Shown: positions 38,802 to 48,144, counted from the first letter of the stretch. The stretch: 64,000 nucleotides of DNA from Moritella sp. 24 (GCF_018219155.1 NZ_CP056123.1:3481505-3545504); one strand, 5' to 3'. A program made the numbers and translations. Notes: generated by a model from the letters alone, not told the origin.

Positions 38802-39515
38802 TTAAGACTTAAGCGCTGATTGTATGTTCACTCTCGCTTGGCATTCAAATTTTTCTTTAAAATAATCAGAATAATAAATTTTAGGCTGACGTAAAAAGCG
38901 TTTAAGTAAACGTTTTCGCGCTAATTTATACAACCACTGCGGTACATGCTGATATTCATTACGGAGAGCATCTTCATAGACGGTATACGTGGCACTATTT
39001 TGCCCTAATATCGTTAAATCAATGTCTAAAAATAATGCCTGGTCGTTAATACTCACAAGTACTTCATTGTGAGTTCGATTGAATAGTGAATCCGATATAC
39101 TCTTGATTACATATCTTGGCTTACTTGGATACTGCGTTAATAACACTAACTCATACACCTTTTGCACCAAGGCTATCGGGCTATCTAAGTTAGTCAGTGC
39201 TGTCACGGCATAATGCGCACTCTTTACTTCATTGTCACTGCGTCTCACATCATAAATAATGTCGTGAAACCAAATAGCGAATGCAACCGCCAAGGGATCA
39301 TCAAATTGGTCTTTCACACGATCAAACCACATAAAACAGGCATCAATATGCGTAAGATCATGATAATGGCGATATGCTTCTTGATAATGCGCTAACAAAC
39401 GTAACCAAGCGTGCTGTATTTCTGCTTCGGTTAACTGAACAAAATTATCTTGCAGTAATGTATGCCAACGTAATGCTAATCGCTCGCTGACATCATAAAC
39501 GTCCTTATTTGTCAT
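38802..39515 (-). CDS. Predicted metal-dependent HD-domain phosphohydrolase
   Basis: 237 residues. YRHYHDLTHI (about 52-61) and IWFHDIIYDVRRSDNE supply the His and His-Asp metal ligands of an HD domain. The arrangement fits the N-methyl-D-aspartate-like predicted HD proteins grouped as COG4339. The C-terminal end is basic (LARKRLLKRFLRQPKIYYSDYFKEKFE), typical of this group. Substrate unknown; the family contains predicted nucleotide phosphohydrolases. It starts 16 bases upstream of pabC and is probably cotranscribed. Confidence 0.78.
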   Translation of the reverse strand: MTNKDVYDVSERLALRWHTLLQDNFVQLTEAEIQHAWLRLLAHYQEAYRHYHDLTHIDACFMWFDRVKDQFDDPLAVAFAIWFHDIIYDVRRSDNEVKSAHYAVTALTNLDSPIALVQKVYELVLLTQYPSKPRYVIKSISDSLFNRTHNEVLVSINDQALFLDIDLTILGQNSATYTVYEDALRNEYQHVPQWLYKLARKRLLKRFLRQPKIYYSDYFKEKFECQARVNIQSALKS

Positions 39516-39560
39516 TATCTATAATCCTTGCCGCACTAGAGGCTGTGATGGAGATTGCGA

Positions 39561-40364
39561 TTAATTTCGGTAACAAGGCGAAAATTGCTGTGGTATATCT
39601 GAACAAATCCCCGTTACACCCCAATTATATAGCTGATTTGCACGTGCCAAATTATTCACCGTCCACACGTTAACGCGATAACCAGCCTCAGTCATCGCTC
39701 TCACTTGTAACTCAGTTAACCCTTTATCATTGGGATGTACAAACTCGGCCCCCACGTACTGCATCGACGTTAACCAGTCACTCGGTAATGGCGAGTCAAA
39801 TAGACACGCCAAGCTTATTTCCGGTGCGCGGCGTTTCACTTCGGCGAGTAATAAATAATTAAAGCTGGAAATCAGTAATTGCTGTCCACCTTGCCAATGG
39901 TGGTTTATATCACGAATGATCCCATCAATGAGTTGGTCGGTTGTGGCTTTATCATTACCTGATTTAATTTCTAAGTTCAGGTGCATCCCTGTTTCATTAG
40001 TAAATAGAATGAGTTCCACCAGCGTGGGAATACGTTCACCCACAAAGTCAGGCGAAAACCATGCACCTGCATCAATATTATCAAGATCCGTGACGATTTT
40101 ATCGCGCAGCAAACCACACTGGTCACTGCAACGATCTAATCTCGCATCATGGCAAATAACAACGGTACCATCACCAAGCATATCCGCATCCACTTCAATC
40201 CAAGGAACGTCATGGTCTTCGGCTAATAAAAAGGCTGCCAAGGTATTCTCAGGAGCAATAGATGATGCACCACGATGACCCATCACCATTTTACCTGCAT
40301 TCTCACTAGCTGACGGGTTGTACTGAAAAGTGTTTTCGTTAATTTCAGATGCTGTATTTATCAT
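39561..40364 (-). CDS. ugpQ: Cytoplasmic glycerophosphodiester phosphodiesterase (UgpQ-like)
   Basis: 267 residues with no signal peptide. The GDPD signature GHRGASSIAPENTLAAF is followed by the metal ligands E in WIEVDADM and H in VICHDARLDR, and later by LNLEIKSG and VNVWTVNN. It splits deacylated phospholipid glycerophosphodiesters into sn-glycerol-3-phosphate and an alcohol. The first 26 residues precede the domain and may not be translated: an ATG at 40289 has its own AGG site. No ugpABCE transporter is present here. The symbol rests on family similarity only. Confidence 0.85.
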   Translation of the reverse strand: MINTASEINENTFQYNPSASENAGKMVMGHRGASSIAPENTLAAFLLAEDHDVPWIEVDADMLGDGTVVICHDARLDRCSDQCGLLRDKIVTDLDNIDAGAWFSPDFVGERIPTLVELILFTNETGMHLNLEIKSGNDKATTDQLIDGIIRDINHHWQGGQQLLISSFNYLLLAEVKRRAPEISLACLFDSPLPSDWLTSMQYVGAEFVHPNDKGLTELQVRAMTEAGYRVNVWTVNNLARANQLYNWGVTGICSDIPQQFSPCYRN

Positions 40365-40403
40365 AAGCTCATCTCAGATCTTGTGTTCCTAGTAAACCCT
40401 AGC

Positions 40404-40856
40404 CTATTTAGCTTGGCGAGTGATTACGCATGTCGCTGTACAATGCGCGTAAAGCTTGCCGTTTTCATCACGAATATCACCTTCCGAGATAGCCACTGTT
40501 TTTGATACGTTCAATACCTTGCCTTTAGCATGCAATACAGTGTCTTTTGGAATAGGACGCACCATTTTTACGTTTAAATCGACCGTGCCATAAGTATCAC
40601 CTGCAGATAAAGTGGTGTGTACAGCGCAGCCGGTCACTGAATCAAGGACCGTTGCAGCGAAACCACCATGCACACCTCCCATCGGGTTTAAATGACGATC
40701 ATCCGCTTTCACACTAAAGTGAATATGACCTTCACTTAGGTCTACACACTCCATTGGCATGGTATGGCAAATCGAAGGATGTGGGAATAATCCTTCTGCC
40801 ATTGCTTGTAGTATTTGTAATCCGCTCATTTTTGCTGGGTTTAATTGTTGGCTCAT
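40404..40856 (-). CDS. Hotdog-fold thioesterase (PaaI family)
   Basis: 150 residues. The hotdog core contains HFSVKADDRHLNPMGGVHGGFAATVLDSVTGCAV, where the HGG and the Asp eight residues later match the PaaI/YdiI/EntH catalytic region. It probably hydrolyses an acyl-CoA or aromatic acyl-CoA thioester in the cytoplasm; the substrate cannot be told. It is the first gene of the minus-strand run with ugpQ-like, HD and pabC. The 240-base region to alaA should contain both promoters. Confidence 0.82.
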   Translation of the reverse strand: MSQQLNPAKMSGLQILQAMAEGLFPHPSICHTMPMECVDLSEGHIHFSVKADDRHLNPMGGVHGGFAATVLDSVTGCAVHTTLSAGDTYGTVDLNVKMVRPIPKDTVLHAKGKVLNVSKTVAISEGDIRDENGKLYAHCTATCVITRQAK

Positions 40857-41096
40857 TGTCTTTTATTACATCCTTTTAATATTGTATTTAACTGTTGTAT
40901 TTCAACAATACTCTCACAAAATCACCGTAATTTGGTAACCATTACTGATAATGTTACACCCGAAGCCGATCAATTAACAATGGCGCAACAATAAATCAGT
41001 CTAATCACCAAATATCACTTCCAACAATGCCTTATATACGTTACTTTTATTACAGAAAGAAAAACCAATATACATAATTAAAGCGTTGGAGACGGG

Positions 41097-42314
41097 ATGT
41101 ACTCAATAGAAAAATCTCACAAGTTAGATAACGTGTGTTACGACATACGTGGACCAGTATTAAAAGAAGCGAATCGCTTAGAAGAAGAAGGTCATCGAGT
41201 AATCAAATTAAACATCGGGAATCCCGCCCCATTTGGTTTTGAAGCCCCAGAAGAAATCGTTAAAGACGTGATTCATAACCTGCCATTAAGCCAAGGTTAT
41301 TGTGATTCAAAAGGACTATACTCTGCGCGTAAAGCTGTAATGCAGCATTATCAACAGAAAGGCCTGCTGAATGTATCAATAGATAATATTTATTTGGGTA
41401 ATGGTGTATCAGAATTAATCATGATGTCGATGCAGGCATTGCTGAATAATGGTGATGAAGTATTAGTACCGTCACCAGATTATCCATTGTGGACAGCGGC
41501 AATTACCCTTTCTGGTGGTAAAGCAACGCACTACATTTGTGATGAAGAATCTGATTGGTATCCTGATCTGGATGACATTAAATCGAAGATTACACCGAAT
41601 ACTAAAGGTATTGTTTTAATCAATCCAAACAACCCGACAGGTGCGGTTTATAGCAAAGAATTCTTGCTAGAAGTGATTGAAGTTGCGCGTCAAAACAAGC
41701 TGATTATTTTTGCTGATGAGATCTATGACAAGATCTTATATGACGGTGTTGAGCATGTGCCAATGTGTACGCTTGCACAAGATATTCTGATTGTTACTTT
41801 CAATGGTCTATCTAAAGCATACCGTATTGCGGGTTTCCGCTCTGGTTGGTTGGTACTGAGCGGTGCAACGCACCTTGCTAAGGATTATATTGCCGGATTA
41901 GAAATGTTAGCGTCAATGCGCCTGTGCTCTAACGTACCGATGCAACATGCGATACAAACAGCGTTAGGCGGTTATCAAAGTATTAATGAGTTGATTCTAC
42001 CGGGTGGCCGTTTACTGGAACAACGTGATTTAGCTTGGAAGATGTTAAATGAAATTCCGGGTATCTCGTGTGTTAAACCAAAAGGTGCGATGTATCTGTT
42101 CCCGAAAATTGATATGGAAATGTACAATATCAAAGACGACCAGAAATTTGCCTTAGACTTGTTACAACAAGAAAAGCTATTGATTGTGCAAGGTACTGGT
42201 TTTAACTGGAGCCGTCCAGATCACTTCCGCGTTGTATTCTTACCACGTGTTGAAGAGTTAACAATTGCGATTAACAAACTAGCAAACTTCCTATCGACTT
42301 ACCGTCAGGCTTAA
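41097..42314 (+). CDS. alaA: Glutamate--pyruvate aminotransferase AlaA
   Basis: 405 residues, same length as E. coli AlaA and very similar throughout: IEKSHKLDNVCYDIRGPVLKEANRLEEEGH, NIGNPAPFGFEAPEEI, PNNPTGAVYSKE, and the PLP lysine in FNGLSKAYRIAGFRSGW. It makes alanine from pyruvate and glutamate. A class I fold aminotransferase with other substrates is possible, but the resemblance to AlaA is close. It is monocistronic, with a terminator at 42344. Confidence 0.93.
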   Translation: MYSIEKSHKLDNVCYDIRGPVLKEANRLEEEGHRVIKLNIGNPAPFGFEAPEEIVKDVIHNLPLSQGYCDSKGLYSARKAVMQHYQQKGLLNVSIDNIYLGNGVSELIMMSMQALLNNGDEVLVPSPDYPLWTAAITLSGGKATHYICDEESDWYPDLDDIKSKITPNTKGIVLINPNNPTGAVYSKEFLLEVIEVARQNKLIIFADEIYDKILYDGVEHVPMCTLAQDILIVTFNGLSKAYRIAGFRSGWLVLSGATHLAKDYIAGLEMLASMRLCSNVPMQHAIQTALGGYQSINELILPGGRLLEQRDLAWKMLNEIPGISCVKPKGAMYLFPKIDMEMYNIKDDQKFALDLLQQEKLLIVQGTGFNWSRPDHFRVVFLPRVEELTIAINKLANFLSTYRQA

Positions 42315-42343
42315 TTTTTTAGTAATACAGTGATAGATATTAG

Positions 42344-42369
42344 AAGGCGTCGTAATGACGCCTTTTTTG
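42344..42369 (+). terminator. Terminator of alaA
   Basis: AAGGCGTC pairs with GACGCCTT around GTAAT, followed by TTTTTG. It faces the end of the convergent DUF4345 gene. Confidence 0.82.
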
Positions 42370-42747
42370 TTATTTATATCTGCCTTTGAGTAGTAGTCCT
42401 GCTATTACACAAACAGATAACTCTAATACTAAGTAAATATGCATGACATAATTTGGATTACCGTCAACAACCATTCCTACAAGACGTCCTAGCGCCATAC
42501 CTGACATTAATAAAAGCACTGCTAACAAACCTATATGCAATGTATTATCTTGCTTAGCCAAAATATATAACACTAGACCAACGCTCATAGACATACCGCC
42601 ATAAGTCGCCCTTAAATCGATAATTCCCGAGCTAGAATCCATCTTACTCTGAACTAAAAAGTATAAGACTTCTTGTGGAAAAGCAACAAAGAGTAAACCA
42701 TAGAAAAAAAATATAGCCGACGTTAATAAGATCATTACTTTTGCCAT
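42370..42747 (-). CDS. DUF4345-type four-helix membrane protein
   Basis: 125 residues with four hydrophobic segments. The pattern RATYGGMSMSVGLVLYIL followed by LLMSGMALGRLVGMVVDG is typical of DUF4345 proteins. These are small inner-membrane proteins of unknown function. There are few charges outside the loops. It is a single-gene unit convergent with alaA and divergent from the two-gene module at 42929. Confidence 0.75.
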   Translation of the reverse strand: MAKVMILLTSAIFFFYGLLFVAFPQEVLYFLVQSKMDSSSGIIDLRATYGGMSMSVGLVLYILAKQDNTLHIGLLAVLLLMSGMALGRLVGMVVDGNPNYVMHIYLVLELSVCVIAGLLLKGRYK

Positions 42748-42928
42748 GATTAAATTACCTCTAAAATTACTATTTAGCCCTTTGTAGTCTTAATTCATAA
42801 CCAATAGGTATCATTATTTTAACTATGATTATCATGTAGTAACGTAGTTAATCTAACTATGCCTATCGTTTAATCTAGTAACGGATAGTGTAGAATAGTA
42901 TTCTCATAAAACTATCAGGCAATTAGCA

Positions 42929-43225
42929 ATGACCCATACAAGCCTAACAGAATACAAAATGTCGCTTATAAATGTTATCGGCATTCTTATCAGTGGTTTT
43001 ATAACAACAATACTGATTGTATCGATAATGATAATTACCCCACAAAAAGAGCAATTAGAAAAAATAAATATAGAGATACGAAGCAAAGATCAACAAATAC
43101 AATATCTTAAATCGTCACATCAAAACGAACTAGAGATTCAACAACAACATATTCAGTATCTCACAACCCAGCTGACGATCAAAAATCGTAATTCCTCAAG
43201 TGGTGATACCAATGAAAAATATTAA
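42929..43225 (+). CDS. Small membrane protein with C-terminal coiled coil (first gene of an unknown pair)
   Basis: 98 residues, not recognised. One membrane helix (about 14-37) is followed by a charged helix rich in Gln, Glu and Lys (about 41-90) with a heptad-like pattern: KEQLEKINIEIRSKDQQIQYLKSSHQNELEIQQQ-type spacing of hydrophobics. The topology is that of a bitopic scaffold or partner subunit. Its end overlaps the next gene by 14 bases, so the two are translationally coupled. The sequence is AT-rich compared with alaA and looks imported. Confidence 0.55.
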   Translation: MTHTSLTEYKMSLINVIGILISGFITTILIVSIMIITPQKEQLEKINIEIRSKDQQIQYLKSSHQNELEIQQQHIQYLTTQLTIKNRNSSSGDTNEKY

Positions 43226-44270
43226 GCCTTTTTTAATTATTGGTGGCGGACTCATATTTGCTTTTTTTGCTTTAGTTTTTTTAATATTATCGGGACAAGT
43301 CTATCAATATGACTCTGTTGCTTTTGGGAACTGGGCTATGTGGTTTGGGGCGATAGGAACTATTGGAACCTTGGTCCTATTAATGATTCAAAACTATAAT
43401 CTCAGTAAACATCAAAAAAATACAGAAGAACTCCAAAGTGCCCTATGGGAGAAGCAATTAAAAGCTTTAAATTTTAAAGAATATCAAAGCCATATTTCAG
43501 AGTTTAACGACACTCTAATATCAATTGAAAAAACATTTTCAGGTTCTTTTTTATTTCATGATAAGAAAGCCTTTTATAAAAGTATTTTCACTGAAAACAA
43601 TCGCAACAATATCCAATATGAATTAGGTTATTTGCAACCAAGCCATAGGCTAGAGCAAATACAACTCTCTCTTGAAGAATGTCTGACGAGCTTGATCACT
43701 GAACATACACCTGAGAAGTCTAACCCATACGAAGTTTTTATATCATATGTTAAATTACTGGATAAATTTCGTTTAAAAACCCCATCTAATAGCCAATTTG
43801 GTGATGTGACGAGTATGGAGGTGACCATTAATATTTTTCAAAGTCCAGATCAATTCATGTCACTATATAGTGGATATAACAAGATTCGGAGTTTTTGCCA
43901 GCTTGAAAATTATAATACTCCGCAAAATGAGAATCTCAATTTTGGACTAATTACTGAAAACCTGTTACATTTTTATGCTTCTGATCCTAATTCACAGACC
44001 ATCACAGTAAACTTCGGGCACTTTGATTTACTTAAAGTACTTTCTGCAAGTATCAAGATTACTAAAGAATATGGCCTCAATACAGCAGGCATAATAAAGT
44101 TAGTTAACATTTATGGATTCATCCGAGGCACAACAATACCAGACACAGATAATCAAAATGATGTTAGGGAATATTTAGTTAAACTTGCAGACGCTTTTAT
44201 TACTTGTGGGATCACCTCTACCGAAATAGCTGAGCATATATCAAATCTTCAGGTAAAAATTAATAGCTAA
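43212..44270 (+). CDS. Two-helix membrane protein with large cytoplasmic domain (second gene of an unknown pair)
   Basis: 352 residues from the ATG at 43212. Two membrane helices lie at about 5-28 and 41-59, then a coiled segment (NLSKHQKNTEELQSALWEKQLKALNF) and about 270 soluble residues with no motif I know. The pattern of two N-terminal helices, WxxxFGAIGTxGTL between them, then an alpha-helical domain, recalls the putative phage abortive-infection membrane proteins (PF16872). That comparison is from general architecture only. It overlaps the preceding small membrane gene and is followed by a strong hairpin at 44310. Unusual composition and isolation between housekeeping genes suggest horizontal origin. 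Confidence 0.5.
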   Translation: MKNIKPFLIIGGGLIFAFFALVFLILSGQVYQYDSVAFGNWAMWFGAIGTIGTLVLLMIQNYNLSKHQKNTEELQSALWEKQLKALNFKEYQSHISEFNDTLISIEKTFSGSFLFHDKKAFYKSIFTENNRNNIQYELGYLQPSHRLEQIQLSLEECLTSLITEHTPEKSNPYEVFISYVKLLDKFRLKTPSNSQFGDVTSMEVTINIFQSPDQFMSLYSGYNKIRSFCQLENYNTPQNENLNFGLITENLLHFYASDPNSQTITVNFGHFDLLKVLSASIKITKEYGLNTAGIIKLVNIYGFIRGTTIPDTDNQNDVREYLVKLADAFITCGITSTEIAEHISNLQVKINS

Positions 44271-44309
44271 TATCTTATAGCCTCTCTACCCTATCGATAT
44301 TAAAAATAT

Positions 44310-44350
44310 AATAAAGCTGATCTCGACTGTATACCTAGATCAGCTTTATT
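44310..44350. terminator. Bidirectional terminator after the two-gene module
   Basis: A 14-bp perfect stem (AATAAAGCTGATCT with its complement) around a 13-base loop, with AT-rich ends. It lies between the convergent module and the HupE/UreJ pair. Confidence 0.7.
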
Positions 44351-44359
44351 TAACGAACT

Positions 44360-45004
44360 TTACTTAACCCTCTTCACTTCACTATATTCACCTTCGAACT
44401 GGATTTCTATCGTGACACTTTTACCTGAGCGATTACGCCAAAACCAGCCGTGATAACCATCAAACCCTGCAACTATATTACCCTTATCTTCAGCAACATT
44501 ACGGCCTTTTGAATAACGTAAATAATCTACCGAAGCAGAATCACCGTGATTATCAAAGTTGATTTTATCGCTCGACGTCCACGTATAGTTAACTGATTGG
44601 CCTTTTTTCAACGCGACTTTCAATTCCGCAGCTCCGCCATTTTTAAGTACTATCGTTCTAGTATCTGACGATAATGGTAACTCTATCGACTTATCCAATA
44701 CTGCATTGCTTATCATTGCCACGACTTCAGGATCTGCGGCTATTTCTATTACCGACTGACTGGTGTTATTCGCTTGTATAGCAAGATCTTCCTGCTTAGC
44801 TTCTTCTGCTAGCGACACTTTAATATCCCCCATCTCCTGCAAACCGATTACCCGACCGATTCCCGTGACATCAATACCAAACTCTGCAGGTAACACTACC
44901 GAAATAGTCAGGATCACGGCAACTGAAAATGCAGTTATAGTCGCTTTAAATAAAGATTGAGTGCTCGGCAGTTCTGCCATATCTGTGTTTTTTGAATTAT
45001 ACAT
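44360..45004 (-). CDS. Membrane-anchored periplasmic partner of the HupE/UreJ protein
   Basis: 214 residues. A cytoplasmic tail of about 20 residues and one membrane helix (about 21-42) are followed by a periplasmic domain. The C-terminal half (LPLSSDTRTIVLKNGGAAELKVALKKGQSVNYTWTSS to SGKSVTIEIQFEGEYSEVKR) looks like a beta-sandwich, and FDGYHGWFWRNRSG is a distinctive aromatic stretch. Similar proteins are annotated only as transmembrane anchor proteins and occur next to HupE/UreJ-like genes. It begins 9 bases after that gene and has AGGAA before its ATG. The pair probably acts together, with metal handling as the best guess. Confidence 0.6.
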   Translation of the reverse strand: MYNSKNTDMAELPSTQSLFKATITAFSVAVILTISVVLPAEFGIDVTGIGRVIGLQEMGDIKVSLAEEAKQEDLAIQANNTSQSVIEIAADPEVVAMISNAVLDKSIELPLSSDTRTIVLKNGGAAELKVALKKGQSVNYTWTSSDKINFDNHGDSASVDYLRYSKGRNVAEDKGNIVAGFDGYHGWFWRNRSGKSVTIEIQFEGEYSEVKRVK

Positions 45005-45013
45005 TTAATGTTC

Positions 45014-45757
45014 CTAATTTAAGATGTAGCCAGATAGCTGGTAGCTCATGAGTAAAAAACCTGCCGCCATTAACACTGTGTTACTAACAAAGGCTTGTTG
45101 CTTGAATCTAGCGCTTTTTCGCCAAAATCCCATAATGATTAATATGATAGAAAGTGCGATAAGTTGACCCATTTCAACACCAACATTAAACGCGATCAGA
45201 TTTGTCAGGAGTCCATCCGTTGACATTTCAAACTCTTGAATTTTTGTCGCTAAGCCAAAGCCATGAAATAAACCAAAAATTAGCGTGGCAACCTTAGTAT
45301 TAGGTTGGAAGCCAAACCAACGTTGAAATGCACCAAGATTATCCAAGGCTTTGTAGACCACTGACAGACCAATAATTGCATCAATCAAATAGGCATTAGC
45401 TGGGACATTAAAAAATACCCCTATAAGCAGGGTTGAAGAATGACCGACAGCAAACAGACTGACATACAGTCCCACATCTTTTAGCCTGTAGAGGAAGAAA
45501 ATAACCCCAAACAAAAATAACAAATGGTCATAACCCGTCACCATATGTTTAGCACCAAGATACATAAAAGGAATGATATTGACGCCTGATATTTCTTGGA
45601 TATAACCCTGATCGCCAAGTGTTACCCCATGGGCATATACGACTTGAAAAAAACCTGTTAAAGCCAAAAAAATAGCACAAGCAAAAATAAACTTGAGGAG
45701 GCGGGACATCTTAGTTGCACTGAACCAGTTAGCCCCAGCCAATGGAGAGAAAATCAA
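45014..45757 (-). CDS. HupE/UreJ family membrane protein, TTG start
   Basis: 247 residues with an N-terminal membrane segment and about six more. GYDHLLFLFGVIFFLYRL, AVGHSSTLL and FGLFHGFGLATKIQEF carry the conserved His and Asp residues of the HupE/UreJ_2 family (PF13795), thought to move nickel or cobalt or to assist metalloenzymes. The start is TTG at 45757 because AGGAG lies 7 bases upstream; ATG at 45709 has no visible ribosome site. There are no hydrogenase or urease genes in the window. It forms a two-gene operon with the anchored protein downstream. Confidence 0.75.
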   Translation of the reverse strand: MIFSPLAGANWFSATKMSRLLKFIFACAIFLALTGFFQVVYAHGVTLGDQGYIQEISGVNIIPFMYLGAKHMVTGYDHLLFLFGVIFFLYRLKDVGLYVSLFAVGHSSTLLIGVFFNVPANAYLIDAIIGLSVVYKALDNLGAFQRWFGFQPNTKVATLIFGLFHGFGLATKIQEFEMSTDGLLTNLIAFNVGVEMGQLIALSIILIIMGFWRKSARFKQQAFVSNTVLMAAGFLLMSYQLSGYILN

Positions 45758-45889
45758 TTTGTAGCTCCTGTAGCAAAATGTAATTTGTGCTCAGGATAGT
45801 AGTGCTAAATCATCTATCATTGAAATCGAACATATTTATAATTAACATCAGTGTTATCAATTAATATTTATAAGATCAATTATTCGATA

Positions 45890-46828
45890 TTACTCAAGTG
45901 ACTTCAGCCGAGCGACCTTGTCCTGCACCACCAACTTAACTTGCTCACTTAACCAAATAAGTCGAGGGTGAGCTGCATTGCGTTTTAATGTGATCATATC
46001 AACATCAAAATCGGGAATATCAATCGGTGGCGTACAGAGTGTAAGTTCATCTTGAATTAAATCACTGCGTCCGACCATCTCTGCCATCACCGCCAGTAAT
46101 TTACGCCCAGATAAAATACGTCGAACAGTGAAAAATCGAGTAGTACCGAGTACAACATTACGCTTAATGCCCATCGTATCTAAGCTGCTATCAACCCGAC
46201 TGGTTAAATCAGCATTTGCAGTGATAATAACTTGCGGTGTGTTGAGATAAGTATCTAGTGGGATCGGTAATTTAACCTGCATAACGCTGTTATCAAATAT
46301 GCATAAATGCTTTTCTCGATAAAGGAATGTAGTTTTGATGTTAGTGGGTAACTCGTTGAATACTCCGATACAAAGATCAACCTCTCCAGCTTCTAACATC
46401 TGCACACTATTTTGAGGATCTGCGGGTTTGAACAGCACCTTACAGTCAGGGGAAAGTTGTAATAAAGTATCGAATATCTCAGGTCCAAATATCTGCTCGG
46501 CATAATCCGTCAAACCAATTTTGTAAACACCATCATAACAATCACAATCAAAATCCTGCTGTGGCAAAATACTTTCACGAACGATAGCTAAGATCTGGCT
46601 TACCTTTGGCGCGATCTCTTTTGCCCGGTAAGTAGGTACCATTTTATGCCCCTGTCGCTCAAACAGTGGATCATCTAACAACTCTCTTAACCGTTTCAAA
46701 TTGTAACTCGTTGCAGGCTGACCTAGATTCAAATGCTTTGACGCCTCCGATACACTTTCAAATCTAATCAACGCATTGAACGTCAACAATAAATTCAAAT
46801 CTACTCCACGCCAATTTATATCTTTCAT
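45890..46828 (-). CDS. LysR-family transcriptional regulator
   Basis: About 312 residues from the ATG at 46828. The N-terminal winged HTH contains VDLNLLLTFNALIRFESVSEASKHLNLGQPATSYNLKRLRELLDDPLFER, characteristic of LysR proteins. The substrate-binding domain follows with typical PBP2 spacing. AGGGA stands 6 bases before this ATG, whereas a frame reaching 46933 adds an atypical N-terminus. It is divergent from the MFS gene across about 137 bases and probably controls it. The inducer is unknown. Confidence 0.85.
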   Translation of the reverse strand: MKDINWRGVDLNLLLTFNALIRFESVSEASKHLNLGQPATSYNLKRLRELLDDPLFERQGHKMVPTYRAKEIAPKVSQILAIVRESILPQQDFDCDCYDGVYKIGLTDYAEQIFGPEIFDTLLQLSPDCKVLFKPADPQNSVQMLEAGEVDLCIGVFNELPTNIKTTFLYREKHLCIFDNSVMQVKLPIPLDTYLNTPQVIITANADLTSRVDSSLDTMGIKRNVVLGTTRFFTVRRILSGRKLLAVMAEMVGRSDLIQDELTLCTPPIDIPDFDVDMITLKRNAAHPRLIWLSEQVKLVVQDKVARLKSLE

Positions 46829-46965
46829 TGCTTGTCCCTGCTGCACTATTGAACTCACTAATATAGTGAATGAATATATTCGATTTAATTGATTAATCTT
46901 AGAGGAGTATAGTTTATTAAAAATAGACATCATAGTGAAAGAACAGTTGAGGAATAGGTGAAAAA

Positions 46966-48144
46966 ATGTGGCAGAATCACAATTACGTACGACTATTATC
47001 AGCTCAAGTTATTTCTTTAATTGGGACTGGCATTAGTTCTATTTGTCTGGCTTTACTCGCTTATGAGTTGGCAGGAGAGAACGCGAGTATGGTGCTAAGT
47101 ATCACCTTTGCCATAAAAATACTGACCTATATTTTTCTCGCACCTGTATTTAGTGCCATATCGCATAAATTTCCAAAACGTCAAACTCTCGTTATTCTGG
47201 ATATCGCTCGGGCTTTAATGTTCGCATTTATTCCATTCGTCACACATGTTTGGGAAGTTTACCTACTCATGTTTATCATTAATGCCTGCTCGGCTTGGTT
47301 TACACCACAATTTCAATCGATATTACCGTTAATTTTTACGAACCAAAATCAGTATATCAAAGCGCTTAGTCTGAGCCGCTTAGCATTCGATTTAGAACAG
47401 ATAGTGAGCCCTATATTAACGGCATTATTTCTCACTACGATGAGCTTTCGCTATTTGTTTGTGTTGGATGCTGCCACATTTATTATCTCAGCCATTTTAA
47501 TTTTGTTTTGCGTCTTCCCCTGTACAACCAACCTCTCCATTAAAACAGCACCATTAACATTTTATGCACTAAGTAAAGGTATTCGAGATTACCTAAATAA
47601 GCCGCAATTGAAAGCGTTATGGCTAGCCTATTTAGCGGTAGCAAGCGCATCTGCGATGGTATTAGTCAATACAGTGACTTACGTGCATGAGATCTTAAAC
47701 GGAGGAGAACAACAAACGGCATTAGCAATGATGATCGTTGGTTTTGGTTCAATGCTAATTGCACTTCGCTTACCTCACTGGTTGCAAACAAATAGCCCAG
47801 ATCGTTTTCACTGGATTGGTATGATGGCGATATGTGGCGCATTTACATTCGGTATGTTCACACCCGGTTGGATTGGTTACACAGTCATTTGTCTCTCGCT
47901 AGGAATTGGCATGTCATGTATCCAGACCACATCAGGTTTAATTATAACTCAAGCGTGTGAAGGTGAAGATACGAGTTCCTATTTTGCGGCTCATTTTTCT
48001 CTGACCCATTTTTGGTGGCTAATCAGCTATCTTGCAGCGGGTATCAGCGTAAAATGGTTTGGTATAAGCTATGGTTATTTATGTATGGGTATATTGAGTT
48101 GCCTTAGTATAATCGCTTATTACTTTGCTATTACGAAGCGGTAA
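46966..48144 (+). CDS. MFS transporter (EntS-like exporter group)
   Basis: 392 residues with about 11-12 hydrophobic segments. The early FAIKILTYIFLAPVFSAISHKFPKRQTLVILDIARALMF includes the loop 2-3 basic stretch typical of the MFS group that contains EntS. The second half has PGWIGYTVICLSLGIGMSCIQTTSG. Such proteins usually export siderophores, drugs or metabolites by proton antiport. It is divergent from the LysR gene, its probable regulator. The substrate is unknown. No biosynthetic cluster is visible nearby. Confidence 0.8.
   Translation: MWQNHNYVRLLSAQVISLIGTGISSICLALLAYELAGENASMVLSITFAIKILTYIFLAPVFSAISHKFPKRQTLVILDIARALMFAFIPFVTHVWEVYLLMFIINACSAWFTPQFQSILPLIFTNQNQYIKALSLSRLAFDLEQIVSPILTALFLTTMSFRYLFVLDAATFIISAILILFCVFPCTTNLSIKTAPLTFYALSKGIRDYLNKPQLKALWLAYLAVASASAMVLVNTVTYVHEILNGGEQQTALAMMIVGFGSMLIALRLPHWLQTNSPDRFHWIGMMAICGAFTFGMFTPGWIGYTVICLSLGIGMSCIQTTSGLIITQACEGEDTSSYFAAHFSLTHFWWLISYLAAGISVKWFGISYGYLCMGILSCLSIIAYYFAITKR

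Noticed and set aside
44310-44350. Attachment site or insertion-sequence end at the large inverted repeat
   Set aside because: There is no matching second copy nearby, and its position between convergent genes fits a terminator.
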